This document shows positions 22,547 to 31,752 of a DNA stretch of 64,000 nt, piece after piece. This stretch comes from Fontibacterium abundans (lineage in GTDB: Bacteria > Pseudomonadota > Alphaproteobacteria > Pelagibacterales > Pelagibacteraceae): the NCBI GenBank assembly GCA_965235095.1, contig OZ249405.1; one strand, written 5' to 3'. Under the pieces are notes generated by a model, which made no database searches, was not told the DNA's origin, and saw nothing but the letters and a program-made list of their open reading frames with translations. How positions within the stretch are numbered: the stretch's first letter is position 1; the number at the start of each line of letters is the position of its first letter. A program made the translations under genes and the position numbers.

Positions 22547-23653
22547 ATGAGTTACTGCGCTATAATTCTAGCTGCTGGCAAAGGTCATAGATATTCAAAA
22601 ACTGTACCAAAGCAATATACATTATTTGATAATGAATTAATAATAAATTACTCTATTAAAATATTTTCTGAAATAAGCTCAATAAAAAAGATAATTTTGG
22701 TAATTAACAAGCAACAATTTAAAAAATTTAAAAACCAGGTTTATAAAAATAAAAAAGTTACAATAATTCAGGGTGGAAAAGAAAGGAAGGATTCAGTATT
22801 TCTTGCTCTTTCAAAATTGAAAAGCGGTAATTATAAAAAAGTTTTAATACATGATGCGGCAAGACCATTTTTAAAAAAAAAACTAATTAATAAAATTATT
22901 AAGTTTTCTAAAAAAAATGAAGCTGTAATTCCTTGCATATCAAATACTGACACAATAGTTTTTAAAAATAAAATTTTAGACAGAAAAAAAGTGCTTTCTA
23001 TTCAAACACCTCAATGTTTTTCTTATAAGAAAATATTTTTTTTACACAAAGAATATAAAAATAAAAAATTTAGTGACGAGTCTTCTTTATTTTTTTATAA
23101 AAATTTAGCAGTTAAAAAAATTCTGGGTGACCATAATAATATTAAAATTACTATTAAACACGATATAATTAATGATCAAAATATTTCCTATGGAATTGGC
23201 TATGACATTCATAAATTAGAGAAAAATTATAAATTGTACTTAGGAGGAATACACATCCCTTATTCAATGGGGACAGTTGGGCATTCTGATGGTGACCCTG
23301 TGATTCATGCATTAATAGATTCTCTTTTGGGGTCTAAAAAGTTGGGTGATATAGGAACTCTGTTTCCAAATAATAAAAAATTTAAAAATAAAAGATCAAC
23401 TTTTTTTTTAAAAGAAATCATTAATCTACTAAAAATTAAAAATATTAAAATTAACAATATTGATATTAATATTATTGCTCAACAACCAAATCTTAAAAAA
23501 TATAAAAAAATTATATCAAATAATCTTTCTAAAATTTGTGATATCAGTGAAAAACAAATAAGTGTAAAAGGAAAGACAACTGATAGACTTGGTAATATTG
23601 GAAAAAACAAAGCTATTGCTTGCGAGGTAATATCATCTGTATCAAATAATTAA
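22547..23653 (+). CDS. ispDF: Bifunctional IspD/IspF of the MEP isoprenoid pathway
   Basis: The 368-residue fusion has IspD (about 1-215; AIILAAGKGHRYSKTVPKQY, HDAARPFL) that makes CDP-methylerythritol and IspF (about 216-368; GIGYDIHKL metal ligands, GHSDGDPVIHALIDSLLG, GKTTDRLG) that makes the cyclodiphosphate. Fused IspDF is common in alphaproteobacteria. The gene is extremely Lys/Ile/Asn rich, showing strong AT pressure. It begins the plus-strand group ispDF-pgpA-pncC. Confidence 0.95.
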   Translation: MSYCAIILAAGKGHRYSKTVPKQYTLFDNELIINYSIKIFSEISSIKKIILVINKQQFKKFKNQVYKNKKVTIIQGGKERKDSVFLALSKLKSGNYKKVLIHDAARPFLKKKLINKIIKFSKKNEAVIPCISNTDTIVFKNKILDRKKVLSIQTPQCFSYKKIFFLHKEYKNKKFSDESSLFFYKNLAVKKILGDHNNIKITIKHDIINDQNISYGIGYDIHKLEKNYKLYLGGIHIPYSMGTVGHSDGDPVIHALIDSLLGSKKLGDIGTLFPNNKKFKNKRSTFFLKEIINLLKIKNIKINNIDINIIAQQPNLKKYKKIISNNLSKICDISEKQISVKGKTTDRLGNIGKNKAIACEVISSVSNN

Positions 23654-23675
23654 TCTTAATAAAAAAATTTTTACT

Positions 23676-24089
23676 TTGTTTGGAATTGGTTTTTTACCTC
23701 TTCCAGGAACGATGGCATCACTTATTACTATAATTATTTATTATCTCTTTTATAATTATCTTAATACTATTTTTTTTTTATTTTTTATTATTCTTGTTTT
23801 ATTTTATTCATTCTACTTTTTAAATAAAACATTAAATCAATCTTTTTCATCATCGGATCCAAAAGAAATTGTTGTAGATGAATTAATCGGGCAATCAATA
23901 CCCCTTCTTATATGTGGAAATAATTTTTTTTTAATAATACTATCTTTTTTATTATTCAGACTTTTTGATATTAGCAAACCATGGCCAGCAAGTTATTTTG
24001 ATTTAAAAATTAAAAATGCGACTGGTGTAATAATGGATGATATTATCGCTGGAATATATACATTTTTAATCATTTATTTATGCATATAA
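23676..24089 (+). CDS. pgpA: Phosphatidylglycerophosphatase A
   Basis: The 137-residue membrane protein begins with the family N-terminal motif FGIGFLPLPGTMAS, followed by hydrophobic helices and conserved acidic KEIVVDELIGQ and MDDIIAGIY. It removes phosphate from phosphatidylglycerophosphate. The start given is a TTG at 23676, but in-frame sequence extends upstream (LNKKIFT before LFGIGF), as homologs do, back to an ATT at 23649 that overlaps the ispDF stop. A non-ATG start such as ATT is therefore possible. It overlaps pncC by 10 bases. Confidence 0.85.
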   Translation: MFGIGFLPLPGTMASLITIIIYYLFYNYLNTIFFLFFIILVLFYSFYFLNKTLNQSFSSSDPKEIVVDELIGQSIPLLICGNNFFLIILSFLLFRLFDISKPWPASYFDLKIKNATGVIMDDIIAGIYTFLIIYLCI

Positions 24090-24568
24090 ATAAGAAAATA
24101 AAAAACCTAACAACAATTCTAAAAAAAAATAAAATTAAAATTTCAGTAGCAGAATCCTGCACAGGCGGGCTAATTAGTTATAACTTAACTAAAATTTCTG
24201 GTGCATCAAAATATTTTGAAATTGGGGCCGTTACTTATTCAAATAAATCAAAGCTTAACTTTCTTAAAGTAAAACGAAAAACTTTAACAAAGTATGGATC
24301 AGTAAGTGCGGAAACATGCAAAGAGATGTGCAAAAATTTATTTAAAATTTCCAAAACGAATATTGCAATATCCGTAACAGGTATTGCCGGTCCAGATGGT
24401 GGTACTAAAAAAAAACCAATAGGACTGGTTTACGTAGGTATGTGTAGCCAAAAAAAAATAGAAATAACAAAGTTTAATTTTAATAAAAATTTATCAAGAA
24501 CAAATGTACAAAATAAAACTTTAATAGAAACTATTAAATTATTAGAAAATCATATTAAAATTTTATAG
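24080..24568 (+). CDS. pncC: Nicotinamide-nucleotide amidase (CinA C-terminal domain)
   Basis: The 162-residue stand-alone CinA C-terminal domain has the signature VAESCTGGLISYNLT with the nucleophilic Ser/Cys region, GAVTYSNKSK and SVTGIAGPDGGT. It deamidates nicotinamide mononucleotide in NAD recycling. The molybdopterin-binding N-terminal half of full-length CinA is absent. It is convergent with the coq10-like gene and overlaps it by 14 bases. Confidence 0.9.
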   Translation: MHINKKIKNLTTILKKNKIKISVAESCTGGLISYNLTKISGASKYFEIGAVTYSNKSKLNFLKVKRKTLTKYGSVSAETCKEMCKNLFKISKTNIAISVTGIAGPDGGTKKKPIGLVYVGMCSQKKIEITKFNFNKNLSRTNVQNKTLIETIKLLENHIKIL

Positions 24569-25004
24569 TTTCTTTGGCTCTTTGCTCAAAAGAATTTAAA
24601 ATTTTTTCAAAACCATAATTAAAAAACTTACTAAATAAAATATTAATAATAGGATTTTTTAATTCGATATCTATAAAAAAAACTACATTACAAGATTTTT
24701 TGTCAATTTCTTCAAATTCCCAAATATTTATTAATTTTTTAATATTTCCGTTTATAGACGTTACTGCAATTTTTGAATTTTGATTATTATAAATTACTTC
24801 GCTAGTATAAATTTCTCTAAAAGACTTAAAGCCTATATCTAAATCCGCTATAATTTTCAAGTCTCCCTTATTTTTTTCAATTGTTAAAATTTTTGAATTT
24901 ATACACCAGGGTAAAAAAAATTTATAATCATCAATTTTTAAAACTAATTCTATAAGATCTTTTCTAGAATAATTAAATTTTTTTGTAATTTTTTTAACTG
25001 GCAA
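24555..25004 (-). CDS. Coq10/RatA START-like protein
   Basis: The 149-residue protein has the family N-terminal pattern RKDLIELVLKIDDYKFFLPWC and a C-terminal FEQRAKE helix, typical of the SRPBCC fold of Coq10/RatA. These proteins bind ubiquinone or lipids and support respiratory electron transport; RatA was also described as a toxin affecting ribosome assembly. Downstream neighbour of lipA in the standard alphaproteobacterial order. Confidence 0.82.
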   Translation of the reverse strand: MPVKKITKKFNYSRKDLIELVLKIDDYKFFLPWCINSKILTIEKNKGDLKIIADLDIGFKSFREIYTSEVIYNNQNSKIAVTSINGNIKKLINIWEFEEIDKKSCNVVFFIDIELKNPIINILFSKFFNYGFEKILNSFEQRAKETIKF

Positions 25005-25005
25005 T

Positions 25006-25929
25006 TTAAATTAGTTTGTTAATTCTTTTTTTTTTTAAAACATCAAAATCTTCTGACGCATGATAAGAGGATCTTGTTAATGGACTTGAGGAAACTAATA
25101 AAAAACCTTTTCCTTCAGCGATTAATTTATAACTTTCAAACTCCTCAGGAGTTATAAAATTTTTTATCGGATAATGTTTTGTGCTCGGTTGCAAATACTG
25201 CCCAATAGTCAAAAAGTCCACTCCTGCTACTCTTAAGTCATCCATAACCTGCATGATCTCTTCTTTAGTTTCGCCTAACCCCACCATTAGACCTGATTTA
25301 GTGAAAATTGTTGAATCATAATCTTTAACTTTCTTCAATAAATCTAAAGATTGAAAATAACGAGAACCAGGTCTTACTTTTAAATAAAGTCGAGGGATAG
25401 TTTCTAAATTATGATTAAAAACATCAGGCTTTGCGTCTGCAACAATTTTATAAACGTCCCCTTTTCTTAAAAAATCAGGCGTTAAAACTTCAATTGTTGT
25501 CTTATTGTTATATTGCTTAATTTCAGAAATAACGTTTGCGAAATGTTTTGCACCCCCATCTTCTAAATCATCTCTATCAACTGATGTTATAACTACATGT
25601 AATAAATTTAAATCCTTAACACTTTGTGCAATTTTTTTAGGCTCAAGAAGATCTAATGTTTGAGGAATACCTGTTTTAACATTACAAAAAGCACAAGCTC
25701 TAGTGCAGGTATCACCCATAATCATAAATGTGGCATGTTTTTTACTCCAACATTCATTAATATTAGGACAGGAAGCTTCTTCACAAACTGTAATAAGATT
25801 ATTTTTTTTAAGAATATTTTTAGTCTCTATATATTCTTGGGAGTAGCTAGCTTTTACTCTAATCCAGGCTGGTTTTTTTTGAATTGGATTGTCAATATTA
25901 TTAACTTTCTCAGGATGTCTGGCTTTCAT
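25006..25929 (-). CDS. lipA: Lipoyl synthase
   Basis: The 307-residue radical SAM enzyme has both iron-sulfur cluster motifs: the auxiliary CEEASCPNINEC (about 47-58) and the SAM cluster CTRACAFC (about 73-80), plus the C-terminal RSSYHA. It inserts two sulfurs into octanoyl groups on lipoyl domains. The pyruvate dehydrogenase genes, its usual upstream neighbours, are missing here, so it follows ftsB directly (4-base overlap). Confidence 0.95.
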   Translation of the reverse strand: MKARHPEKVNNIDNPIQKKPAWIRVKASYSQEYIETKNILKKNNLITVCEEASCPNINECWSKKHATFMIMGDTCTRACAFCNVKTGIPQTLDLLEPKKIAQSVKDLNLLHVVITSVDRDDLEDGGAKHFANVISEIKQYNNKTTIEVLTPDFLRKGDVYKIVADAKPDVFNHNLETIPRLYLKVRPGSRYFQSLDLLKKVKDYDSTIFTKSGLMVGLGETKEEIMQVMDDLRVAGVDFLTIGQYLQPSTKHYPIKNFITPEEFESYKLIAEGKGFLLVSSSPLTRSSYHASEDFDVLKKKRINKLI

Positions 25930-26231
25930 TTTTGATTAATAATATAAATCTTTTCGCCCTTTTTTCCCAACACAAAATAATCTCTATATATTTCATCTAA
26001 ATAATCTTTATTTATGTTCACAGATAAAAAATCATTTTTTTTTGTTAAAAAATTAATTTCTTTTGTAATTTCTAAATTTTTTTCTTGAAACTCTTTTAAT
26101 AATATTTTCTTTTTAAAGTATTCAATAAGACCTCTATCGCCACCAAAGAAATTAAAAACAATATATAAAATTAATAAAAGAATTATAAAAAAAAATTTTT
26201 TTTCGGAAAATAAAATAACTAAATTATTCAT
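25926..26231 (-). CDS. ftsB: FtsB/DivIC-like cell division protein
   Basis: The 101-residue protein has one membrane helix (FFIILLLILYIVFNFFGG, about 13-30) followed by a coiled-coil (KEFQEKNLEITKEINFLTKK) and a short C-terminal region with YFVLGKKGE, the septum-formation-initiator pattern. It acts at the division septum with FtsL and FtsQ. Overlaps eno and lipA by 4 bases each. Confidence 0.8.
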   Translation of the reverse strand: MNNLVILFSEKKFFFIILLLILYIVFNFFGGDRGLIEYFKKKILLKEFQEKNLEITKEINFLTKKNDFLSVNINKDYLDEIYRDYFVLGKKGEKIYIINQK

Positions 26232-27490
26232 TTTAATTTTGACATTTCAGATTTTTTTCCAATCTCCTCTTCTATTCTTAATAGCCTATTATATTTTGCA
26301 ACTCTTTCAGATCTTGCTAAAGATCCGGTTTTAATTTGAGAAGATTCAGTTGCTACAGCTAAATCAGCAATGAAAGTATCTTCACTATCCCCAGATCTAT
26401 GAGAAATGATTGTGTAAAAATTATTTTTTTTAGCAAAATTGATAACTTCTAAAGTTTCTGTAACTGTACCAATTTGGTTTGGTTTAATTAAAATTGCATT
26501 GGCAGCTAATTCCTTAACGCCCTTTTTTAAACGAATTAAATTAGTTACAAATAAATCATCGCCCACAATCTGAATTTTTTTTCCTAACTCTTTTGTCAAT
26601 TTTTTCCAAACATTCCAATCGTCTTCAAAAACTGGATCTTCTATAGAAACAATTGGAAATTTATTGCATAATTTTTTATAATAATTAATCAATTCTTCTG
26701 AAGTCACAGCTTTTTTGTCTTCTTTAATTTTATATTTTCCAGAACTATAAAGCTCGTTTGCAGCAACATCTAAACATATATTAATATCTCTGCCTATTTT
26801 TAAACCTGATTTTTTAACTGCTTTAATTATATATTCTATTGCTTTTTCATCGCTATCAAATGAAGGAGCAAAGCCACCTTCATCGCCAAGATTGGTATTA
26901 AATTTTTTTAATTTTAATTCTTCTTTTAAATTTTGAATAACCAAAAAAGACATTCTTAAACAGTCTTTAAAAGATTTTGCGCCATCAGGCCTAATCATGA
27001 ACTCTTGTATTTGCAGAGAGTTATTTGCGTGAGCTCCTCCATTAATTATATTTAACATTGGAAATGGTAATTTGTTTTTATTGTTACCACCTAAATATTT
27101 ATATAATGGGATATCATTATATGCTGCGGCTGCTTTAGCGTTCGCGATAGAAACTCCCAAAGTAGCATTAGCTCCTAATCTTTTTTTACTTTCAGTTCCA
27201 TCGAGTTTAATTAAAAGATTATCTATTTTTTTTTGATCCAAAACGGATAAGCCTATAATTGCTCTATTAATTTCTATATTAATATTCTTTACAGCGTCTA
27301 AAACACCTTTTTTTAAATACTCTTTACTTTGGTCTCTAAGTTCATGAGCCTCGTAAGATCCAGTAGAGGCACCTGACGGAACTATTGATTGGCCTATAGA
27401 GCCATTGGCTAATATGACTTCTGCTTCTACTGTTGGAAAACCTCTGCTGTCAAAAACCTGTCTTGCTTTAACTTTTTTAATAACTGACAT
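26228..27490 (-). CDS. eno: Enolase
   Basis: A 420-residue enolase: SGASTGSYEAHELRD near the N-terminus (mobile loop), NLGDEGGFAPSF, metal ligand SIEDPVFEDDW, GDDLFVTN, KPNQIGTVTET and SHRSGDSED. Converts 2-phosphoglycerate to phosphoenolpyruvate. It follows kdsA by 2 bases and is a core member of the kdsA-eno-ftsB-lipA run. Confidence 0.95.
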   Translation of the reverse strand: MSVIKKVKARQVFDSRGFPTVEAEVILANGSIGQSIVPSGASTGSYEAHELRDQSKEYLKKGVLDAVKNINIEINRAIIGLSVLDQKKIDNLLIKLDGTESKKRLGANATLGVSIANAKAAAAYNDIPLYKYLGGNNKNKLPFPMLNIINGGAHANNSLQIQEFMIRPDGAKSFKDCLRMSFLVIQNLKEELKLKKFNTNLGDEGGFAPSFDSDEKAIEYIIKAVKKSGLKIGRDINICLDVAANELYSSGKYKIKEDKKAVTSEELINYYKKLCNKFPIVSIEDPVFEDDWNVWKKLTKELGKKIQIVGDDLFVTNLIRLKKGVKELAANAILIKPNQIGTVTETLEVINFAKKNNFYTIISHRSGDSEDTFIADLAVATESSQIKTGSLARSERVAKYNRLLRIEEEIGKKSEMSKLK

Positions 27491-27492
27491 TA

Positions 27493-28323
27493 TTATTTTG
27501 ACTTAATTAATTTATCTATTCCTATTAAATCCTTAAGCAAGTTCTCTAGACTGCTAAGTGGGATCATATTTGCCCCATCAGAAGGTGCTTTGTCTGGATC
27601 ATTATGTGTTTCTAGAAAAATTGTAGAAACTCCAACTGCAACGGCAGCTCTTGATAATGAACTAACAAATTGTCTTTCTCCACCGCTGCTATCTCCTTTG
27701 CCTCCAGGCTGTTGAACGGAATGAGTGGCGTCATAAACCACTGGATAACCAAAATCTGCTAAAATTGATAATGAACGCATGTCAGAGACTAATGTGTTGT
27801 ATCCAAAACTGACACCTCTTTCTGTAATTAATATTTTATCATTTCCGCTTTCTTCTATTTTTTTAATAACATTCTTCATGTCCCAAGGAGCTAAGAATTG
27901 TCCTTTTTTAACATTAACTACTTTATTTGTTTTGGCAGCGGCAACCAATAGGTCTGTTTGTCTGCATAAAAAAGCTGGTATTTGTATGACATCAACAACT
28001 TCGGAAACTATTTTGCATTGTTCTTCATTATGAACATCGGTCAATATAGGAACATCTAAATCTTTTGAAATGTAGTCAAATATAGATAAAGATTTATCAA
28101 GTCCTACGCCTCTTTTAGATTTTAAACTTGTTCTATTGGCTTTGTCGAAAGAACTCTTAAAAATAAATCCGATCTTCAATTTACTAGTTATTTCTTTAAT
28201 TTTTGAAGCAATCATATGACAATGATCTTTGCTTTCAATTTGGCAAGGTCCGGCAATTAAAGTTAAAGGAAGGTCATTACCCAAATTTAATTTTTTAATT
28301 TTAACAATTTTATTTTTCATCAA
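27493..28323 (-). CDS. kdsA: 3-deoxy-D-manno-octulosonate 8-phosphate synthase
   Basis: A 276-residue aldolase-type enzyme with AGPCQIES, FKSSFDKANRTS, TDVHNEEQC, KKGQFLAPWDMKN, TERGVSFGYN and FDATHSV-like YDATHSVQQPGG. It joins PEP and arabinose-5-phosphate to make KDO for lipid A core. It overlaps pyrG by 4 bases. Its presence with the lpx genes shows the cell makes KDO-lipid A. Confidence 0.94.
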   Translation of the reverse strand: MMKNKIVKIKKLNLGNDLPLTLIAGPCQIESKDHCHMIASKIKEITSKLKIGFIFKSSFDKANRTSLKSKRGVGLDKSLSIFDYISKDLDVPILTDVHNEEQCKIVSEVVDVIQIPAFLCRQTDLLVAAAKTNKVVNVKKGQFLAPWDMKNVIKKIEESGNDKILITERGVSFGYNTLVSDMRSLSILADFGYPVVYDATHSVQQPGGKGDSSGGERQFVSSLSRAAVAVGVSTIFLETHNDPDKAPSDGANMIPLSSLENLLKDLIGIDKLIKSK

Positions 28324-29951
28324 TTTAAATTTTTATTTTTAATAGCGGCGTTAATGAAAGATATAAATATTTTATGAGGGGAAAATGGTCTTGATTTTAG
28401 CTCCGGATGAAACTGAACACCAACAAACCAAGGATGATCTTTAAGTTCTATGGCTTCTGGTAACTTTCCGTCTGGTGAATTAGCTGAAAATATAACACCT
28501 TTTTTTTCTAACATTGATTTATATGAACTATTTACTTCATATCTATGTCTATGTCTTTCATGAATTAGGCTCTTGTTGCTATAAATTTTATAAAGCAATG
28601 AATCTTTTTTAACTTTTGCAGGGTATGAACCTAATCTCATTGAACCACCAATTTTATACTTTTCCCCTTTTAAAATTTTTTTTCCTTTTATCCATTCTTC
28701 CATAAGACAAACTACGGGATGTTTAGTCTTGGATAATTCTGTAGAATTTGAATTTTTTAGACCCAATAAATTTCTTGCAAGCTCTATAACTGCTATTTGC
28801 ATTCCAAAACAAATTCCGAAAAAAGGAATTTTTTTAGTCCTTGCTAAATATACAGATAAAATTTTACCTTCAACACCACGTTTTCCAAAACCTCCTGGTA
28901 TCAAAATTCCATTTGTTTTTCCTAATTTATTTTCTAAATCTTTTAAATTTTTAATATCAGAAGACTCAATCCAATTAAGATCTAAATTAATATTATTGTA
29001 AACCGAAGCATGAATTAAAGCTTCATTCAAAGATTTATAAGCATCCTTTAAATGCGTGTATTTACCTACAATAGAAATTTTAACATTATTTTTTTTACTA
29101 CTAAGTTTTTTATTAAAAGATTTCCAATTCTCTAATATCGGAGTTTTTTTATTAATAATTCCAAAGTGGTCTAATATTTTTTTATCTAATCCTTCTTCTT
29201 GATATTTAATTGGAACTTCATAAATTGATTTAACATCAATAGATTGGAATACATTTGATTTTTCTACATTGCAAAATAGTGCGATTTTAGCTTTTTCCTC
29301 ATTAGGAATTAAACTTTCAGAACGACATAAAATCATATCAGGCTGAATACCTATGCTTCTTAATTCTTTTACGGAATGTTGTGTTGGCTTTGTTTTTAAT
29401 TCAGCTGCACTTTTAATATAAGGAACTAACGTCAAATGAATAAATAAACAATTTTTACTTCCAACTTCATTTGAATACTGCCTTATAGCTTCTAAAAATG
29501 GCAGACTTTCAATATCTCCTACTGTTCCTCCTATTTCGCAAATTACAAAATTTTCATTAGTTAAATCACTAGTAATAAATTTTTTTATTTCATCTGTAAC
29601 ATGCGGAATAATTTGAACTGTTGATCCTTTATAATCACCATTTCTTTCTTTAGTTATTATATTCTGATAAATTTTACCTGTAGTAATATTATCTGATTTT
29701 TTTGAATTTATTTCTGTAAACCTTTCGTAATGTCCAAGATCAAGATCAGTTTCGGCTCCATCTTCAGTTACATAGACTTCTCCATGTTCATAAGGATTCA
29801 TTGTGCCTGGATCTATATTTAAGTAAGGATCTAATTTTCTAATTCTTACTTTGTATCCTCTAGATTGTAATAACGTAGCTATAGAAGCAGAAGCAATACC
29901 CTTGCCAAGAGAGGAGACCACGCCGCCGGTAACAAAAATAAAACGGACCAT
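28320..29951 (-). CDS. pyrG: CTP synthase
   Basis: A 543-residue two-domain enzyme: synthetase domain with VTGGVVSSLGKGIASASIA at the N-terminus and EIGGTVGDIESLPFLEAIRQ; glutaminase domain with GICFGMQ (nucleophile Cys) and the C-terminal FHPELKSRP. Converts UTP to CTP. Follows secG on the minus strand after 54 bases. Confidence 0.95.
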   Translation of the reverse strand: MVRFIFVTGGVVSSLGKGIASASIATLLQSRGYKVRIRKLDPYLNIDPGTMNPYEHGEVYVTEDGAETDLDLGHYERFTEINSKKSDNITTGKIYQNIITKERNGDYKGSTVQIIPHVTDEIKKFITSDLTNENFVICEIGGTVGDIESLPFLEAIRQYSNEVGSKNCLFIHLTLVPYIKSAAELKTKPTQHSVKELRSIGIQPDMILCRSESLIPNEEKAKIALFCNVEKSNVFQSIDVKSIYEVPIKYQEEGLDKKILDHFGIINKKTPILENWKSFNKKLSSKKNNVKISIVGKYTHLKDAYKSLNEALIHASVYNNINLDLNWIESSDIKNLKDLENKLGKTNGILIPGGFGKRGVEGKILSVYLARTKKIPFFGICFGMQIAVIELARNLLGLKNSNSTELSKTKHPVVCLMEEWIKGKKILKGEKYKIGGSMRLGSYPAKVKKDSLLYKIYSNKSLIHERHRHRYEVNSSYKSMLEKKGVIFSANSPDGKLPEAIELKDHPWFVGVQFHPELKSRPFSPHKIFISFINAAIKNKNLN

Positions 29952-30005
29952 GGAAGTTTATTATAGATTATTTAACAATAATCACAAAGAAAATAGTAAA
30001 CTAAA

Positions 30006-30314
30006 TTATTTTGAATTTGGAATTTTTGGTTGAGAATTGTTATTTTTTTTATCTAATTGCTCAATCTTATCAATAATAGATTTTTGAGAAATATCTTTTT
30101 TATTAATAAGCGTAAGAGAAATGCTTGTTAAAATAAATAAAAATGCGACTATTGCAGTAAATTTAGTCAAAAAATTTCCAGCTGATCTAGATGACATTAG
30201 ATTGTCGCTATTACCTCCTATTCCTAAAGCTCCACCATCTGATTTTTGAAGCAATACTGATCCAATCAAAAGAACAGCAATAGTAATGTGAATTATTAAT
30301 AATAAAGTTTGCAT
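30006..30314 (-). CDS. secG: SecG protein translocase subunit
   Basis: The 102-residue protein has the SecG plan: an N-terminal helix (LLLIIHITIAVLLIGSVLLQ), the conserved cytoplasmic LQKSDGGALGIGG, a second helix, then a polar tail. It assists SecYE-mediated export. Lies between tpiA and pyrG as in other alphaproteobacteria. Confidence 0.88.
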   Translation of the reverse strand: MQTLLLIIHITIAVLLIGSVLLQKSDGGALGIGGNSDNLMSSRSAGNFLTKFTAIVAFLFILTSISLTLINKKDISQKSIIDKIEQLDKKNNNSQPKIPNSK

Positions 30315-30317
30315 AAA

Positions 30318-31076
30318 TTATTTAAAGTAATTTTTTATAATCTTAATAAAGCTTTTGCTTTTTAATGACGCTCCTCCAATTAAAAAACCTGATATTAAAC
30401 CAATCTTACCTAAAGTTGCAACATTATCTGTGGTTACAGATCCTCCATATAGCATTATAGGTGAATTAACCTTGTATTTTTCTTTTAAAAATTTTTTTAA
30501 ATTTCTATAAATTTTATCTAAATAGTTGTTGGTGGGAACAATTCCAGTTCCAATTGACCAAATTGGTTCGTAGGCAATAATTAAATTATTAAAATTAATT
30601 TTGTTTACATCCAAAGAACTTAAAATTTGTTTTTTTAAAACATTCAATGATGATCCTTTATTTTTTTGTGAAAGATTTTCACCAATACAAAAAATAATTT
30701 TTAGCTTATTTTTTAAAGAAATATTTATTTTTTCCTTAATAGTTTTAAAATCTTCGTCTATTAATCTTTTTTCTGAATGGCCAATAATAACATAGTTGGC
30801 TCCTGAATCTTTTAACATCTTTGCACTTAACTGTCCTGTATACGGACCATTGTTTAGATTTATCTTGCTAATATCTTGGGCTCCAAAATCTATTAATTTA
30901 CTTTTTATTTTTATTCTAAAAAAAGTTAATAAATTTGAAGGTGGACAAAATATAATTTTTTTAAATTTATAAATTGTATTTTTTTTAAAAAAATTAAGAA
31001 CTCTTTCTATTTCACTAATAGAATTATGATTTCCGTTCATTTTCCAATTGGCAATGAAATATATAGTTTTGTTCAT
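30318..31076 (-). CDS. tpiA: Triosephosphate isomerase
   Basis: The 252-residue TIM barrel has NWKMNG near the N-terminus (active-site Lys), IIGHSEKR (His), AYEPIWSIGTG (catalytic Glu) and YGGSVTTDN, GFLIGGASL. Interconverts dihydroxyacetone phosphate and glyceraldehyde-3-phosphate. Divergent from the ppiD-like gene across 46 bases that must hold both promoters. Confidence 0.95.
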   Translation of the reverse strand: MNKTIYFIANWKMNGNHNSISEIERVLNFFKKNTIYKFKKIIFCPPSNLLTFFRIKIKSKLIDFGAQDISKINLNNGPYTGQLSAKMLKDSGANYVIIGHSEKRLIDEDFKTIKEKINISLKNKLKIIFCIGENLSQKNKGSSLNVLKKQILSSLDVNKINFNNLIIAYEPIWSIGTGIVPTNNYLDKIYRNLKKFLKEKYKVNSPIMLYGGSVTTDNVATLGKIGLISGFLIGGASLKSKSFIKIIKNYFK

Positions 31077-31122
31077 AAATCAGTTATATCTAAACTAAAA
31101 TAATCATTATTTAAAATAGTAA

Positions 31123-31749
31123 ATGTTATCATCCTTAAGAAAATTCTCAGAAACAATAATAGCTAAATTTTTTATATTATTGATTGCTTTAAGCTTTGCA
31201 TTCTGGGGCATAAATGATTTTTTTAGATCAGGTTATAACAATACTGTTGCAGCAATTGATGGCGAAGAAATATCTTTTAATCAATTCTTAAAAGAATTTA
31301 ATAAAATAGTTAAAAATAATAATATTGAATCTGAAAAAATTGCGATTAAAAAAAATATTCACATACTTGCTATATCTAATATTGTATCGGAAAAACTTTT
31401 AAAAATTCATGCAAAGAAACTAGGGGTTTTTATTGATGACACAACGATAGCAATAGAGATTAAAAGTAGTCAAGAATTTAAAGACAAAGAGGTTTTTTCA
31501 AGAACTAAGTATGAAAAGTTTTTATTAGAGAGAAATATAAATTCAAAAATTCTTGAAGAGCAAATTAATAAAAATATTAAAAAAAAATTAATTACAGAAT
31601 CAATTTCTGGATTTATTCCTAATAATAAAAAAATTTCAGAAATAGCATTACAAAATAAAATAAATATTTTATATGAAGATTTTCTCAGGAAAAATTATAA
31701 AATAACAATTAATGAAAAACAATTAAACAATTATCTAAAAGATATTTAA
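31123..31749 (+). CDS. Short PpiD/SurA-N-like chaperone without PPIase domain
   Basis: The 208-residue protein has an N-terminal membrane anchor (ILLIALSFAFWGINDFF, about 18-35) followed by a SurA_N-type helical region (FNQFLKEFNKIVKNN, LLKIHAKKLGVFIDD, FLLERNINSKILEEQI). Full PpiD proteins are about 600 residues with a parvulin domain; none is present, and trpE starts 3 bases after the stop, so no lost frame remains. It occupies the place of ppiD in the tpiA-ppiD-trpE order. Probably a membrane-anchored periplasmic chaperone that kept only the holding domain. Confidence 0.7.
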   Translation: MLSSLRKFSETIIAKFFILLIALSFAFWGINDFFRSGYNNTVAAIDGEEISFNQFLKEFNKIVKNNNIESEKIAIKKNIHILAISNIVSEKLLKIHAKKLGVFIDDTTIAIEIKSSQEFKDKEVFSRTKYEKFLLERNINSKILEEQINKNIKKKLITESISGFIPNNKKISEIALQNKINILYEDFLRKNYKITINEKQLNNYLKDI

Positions 31750-31752
31750 AAA

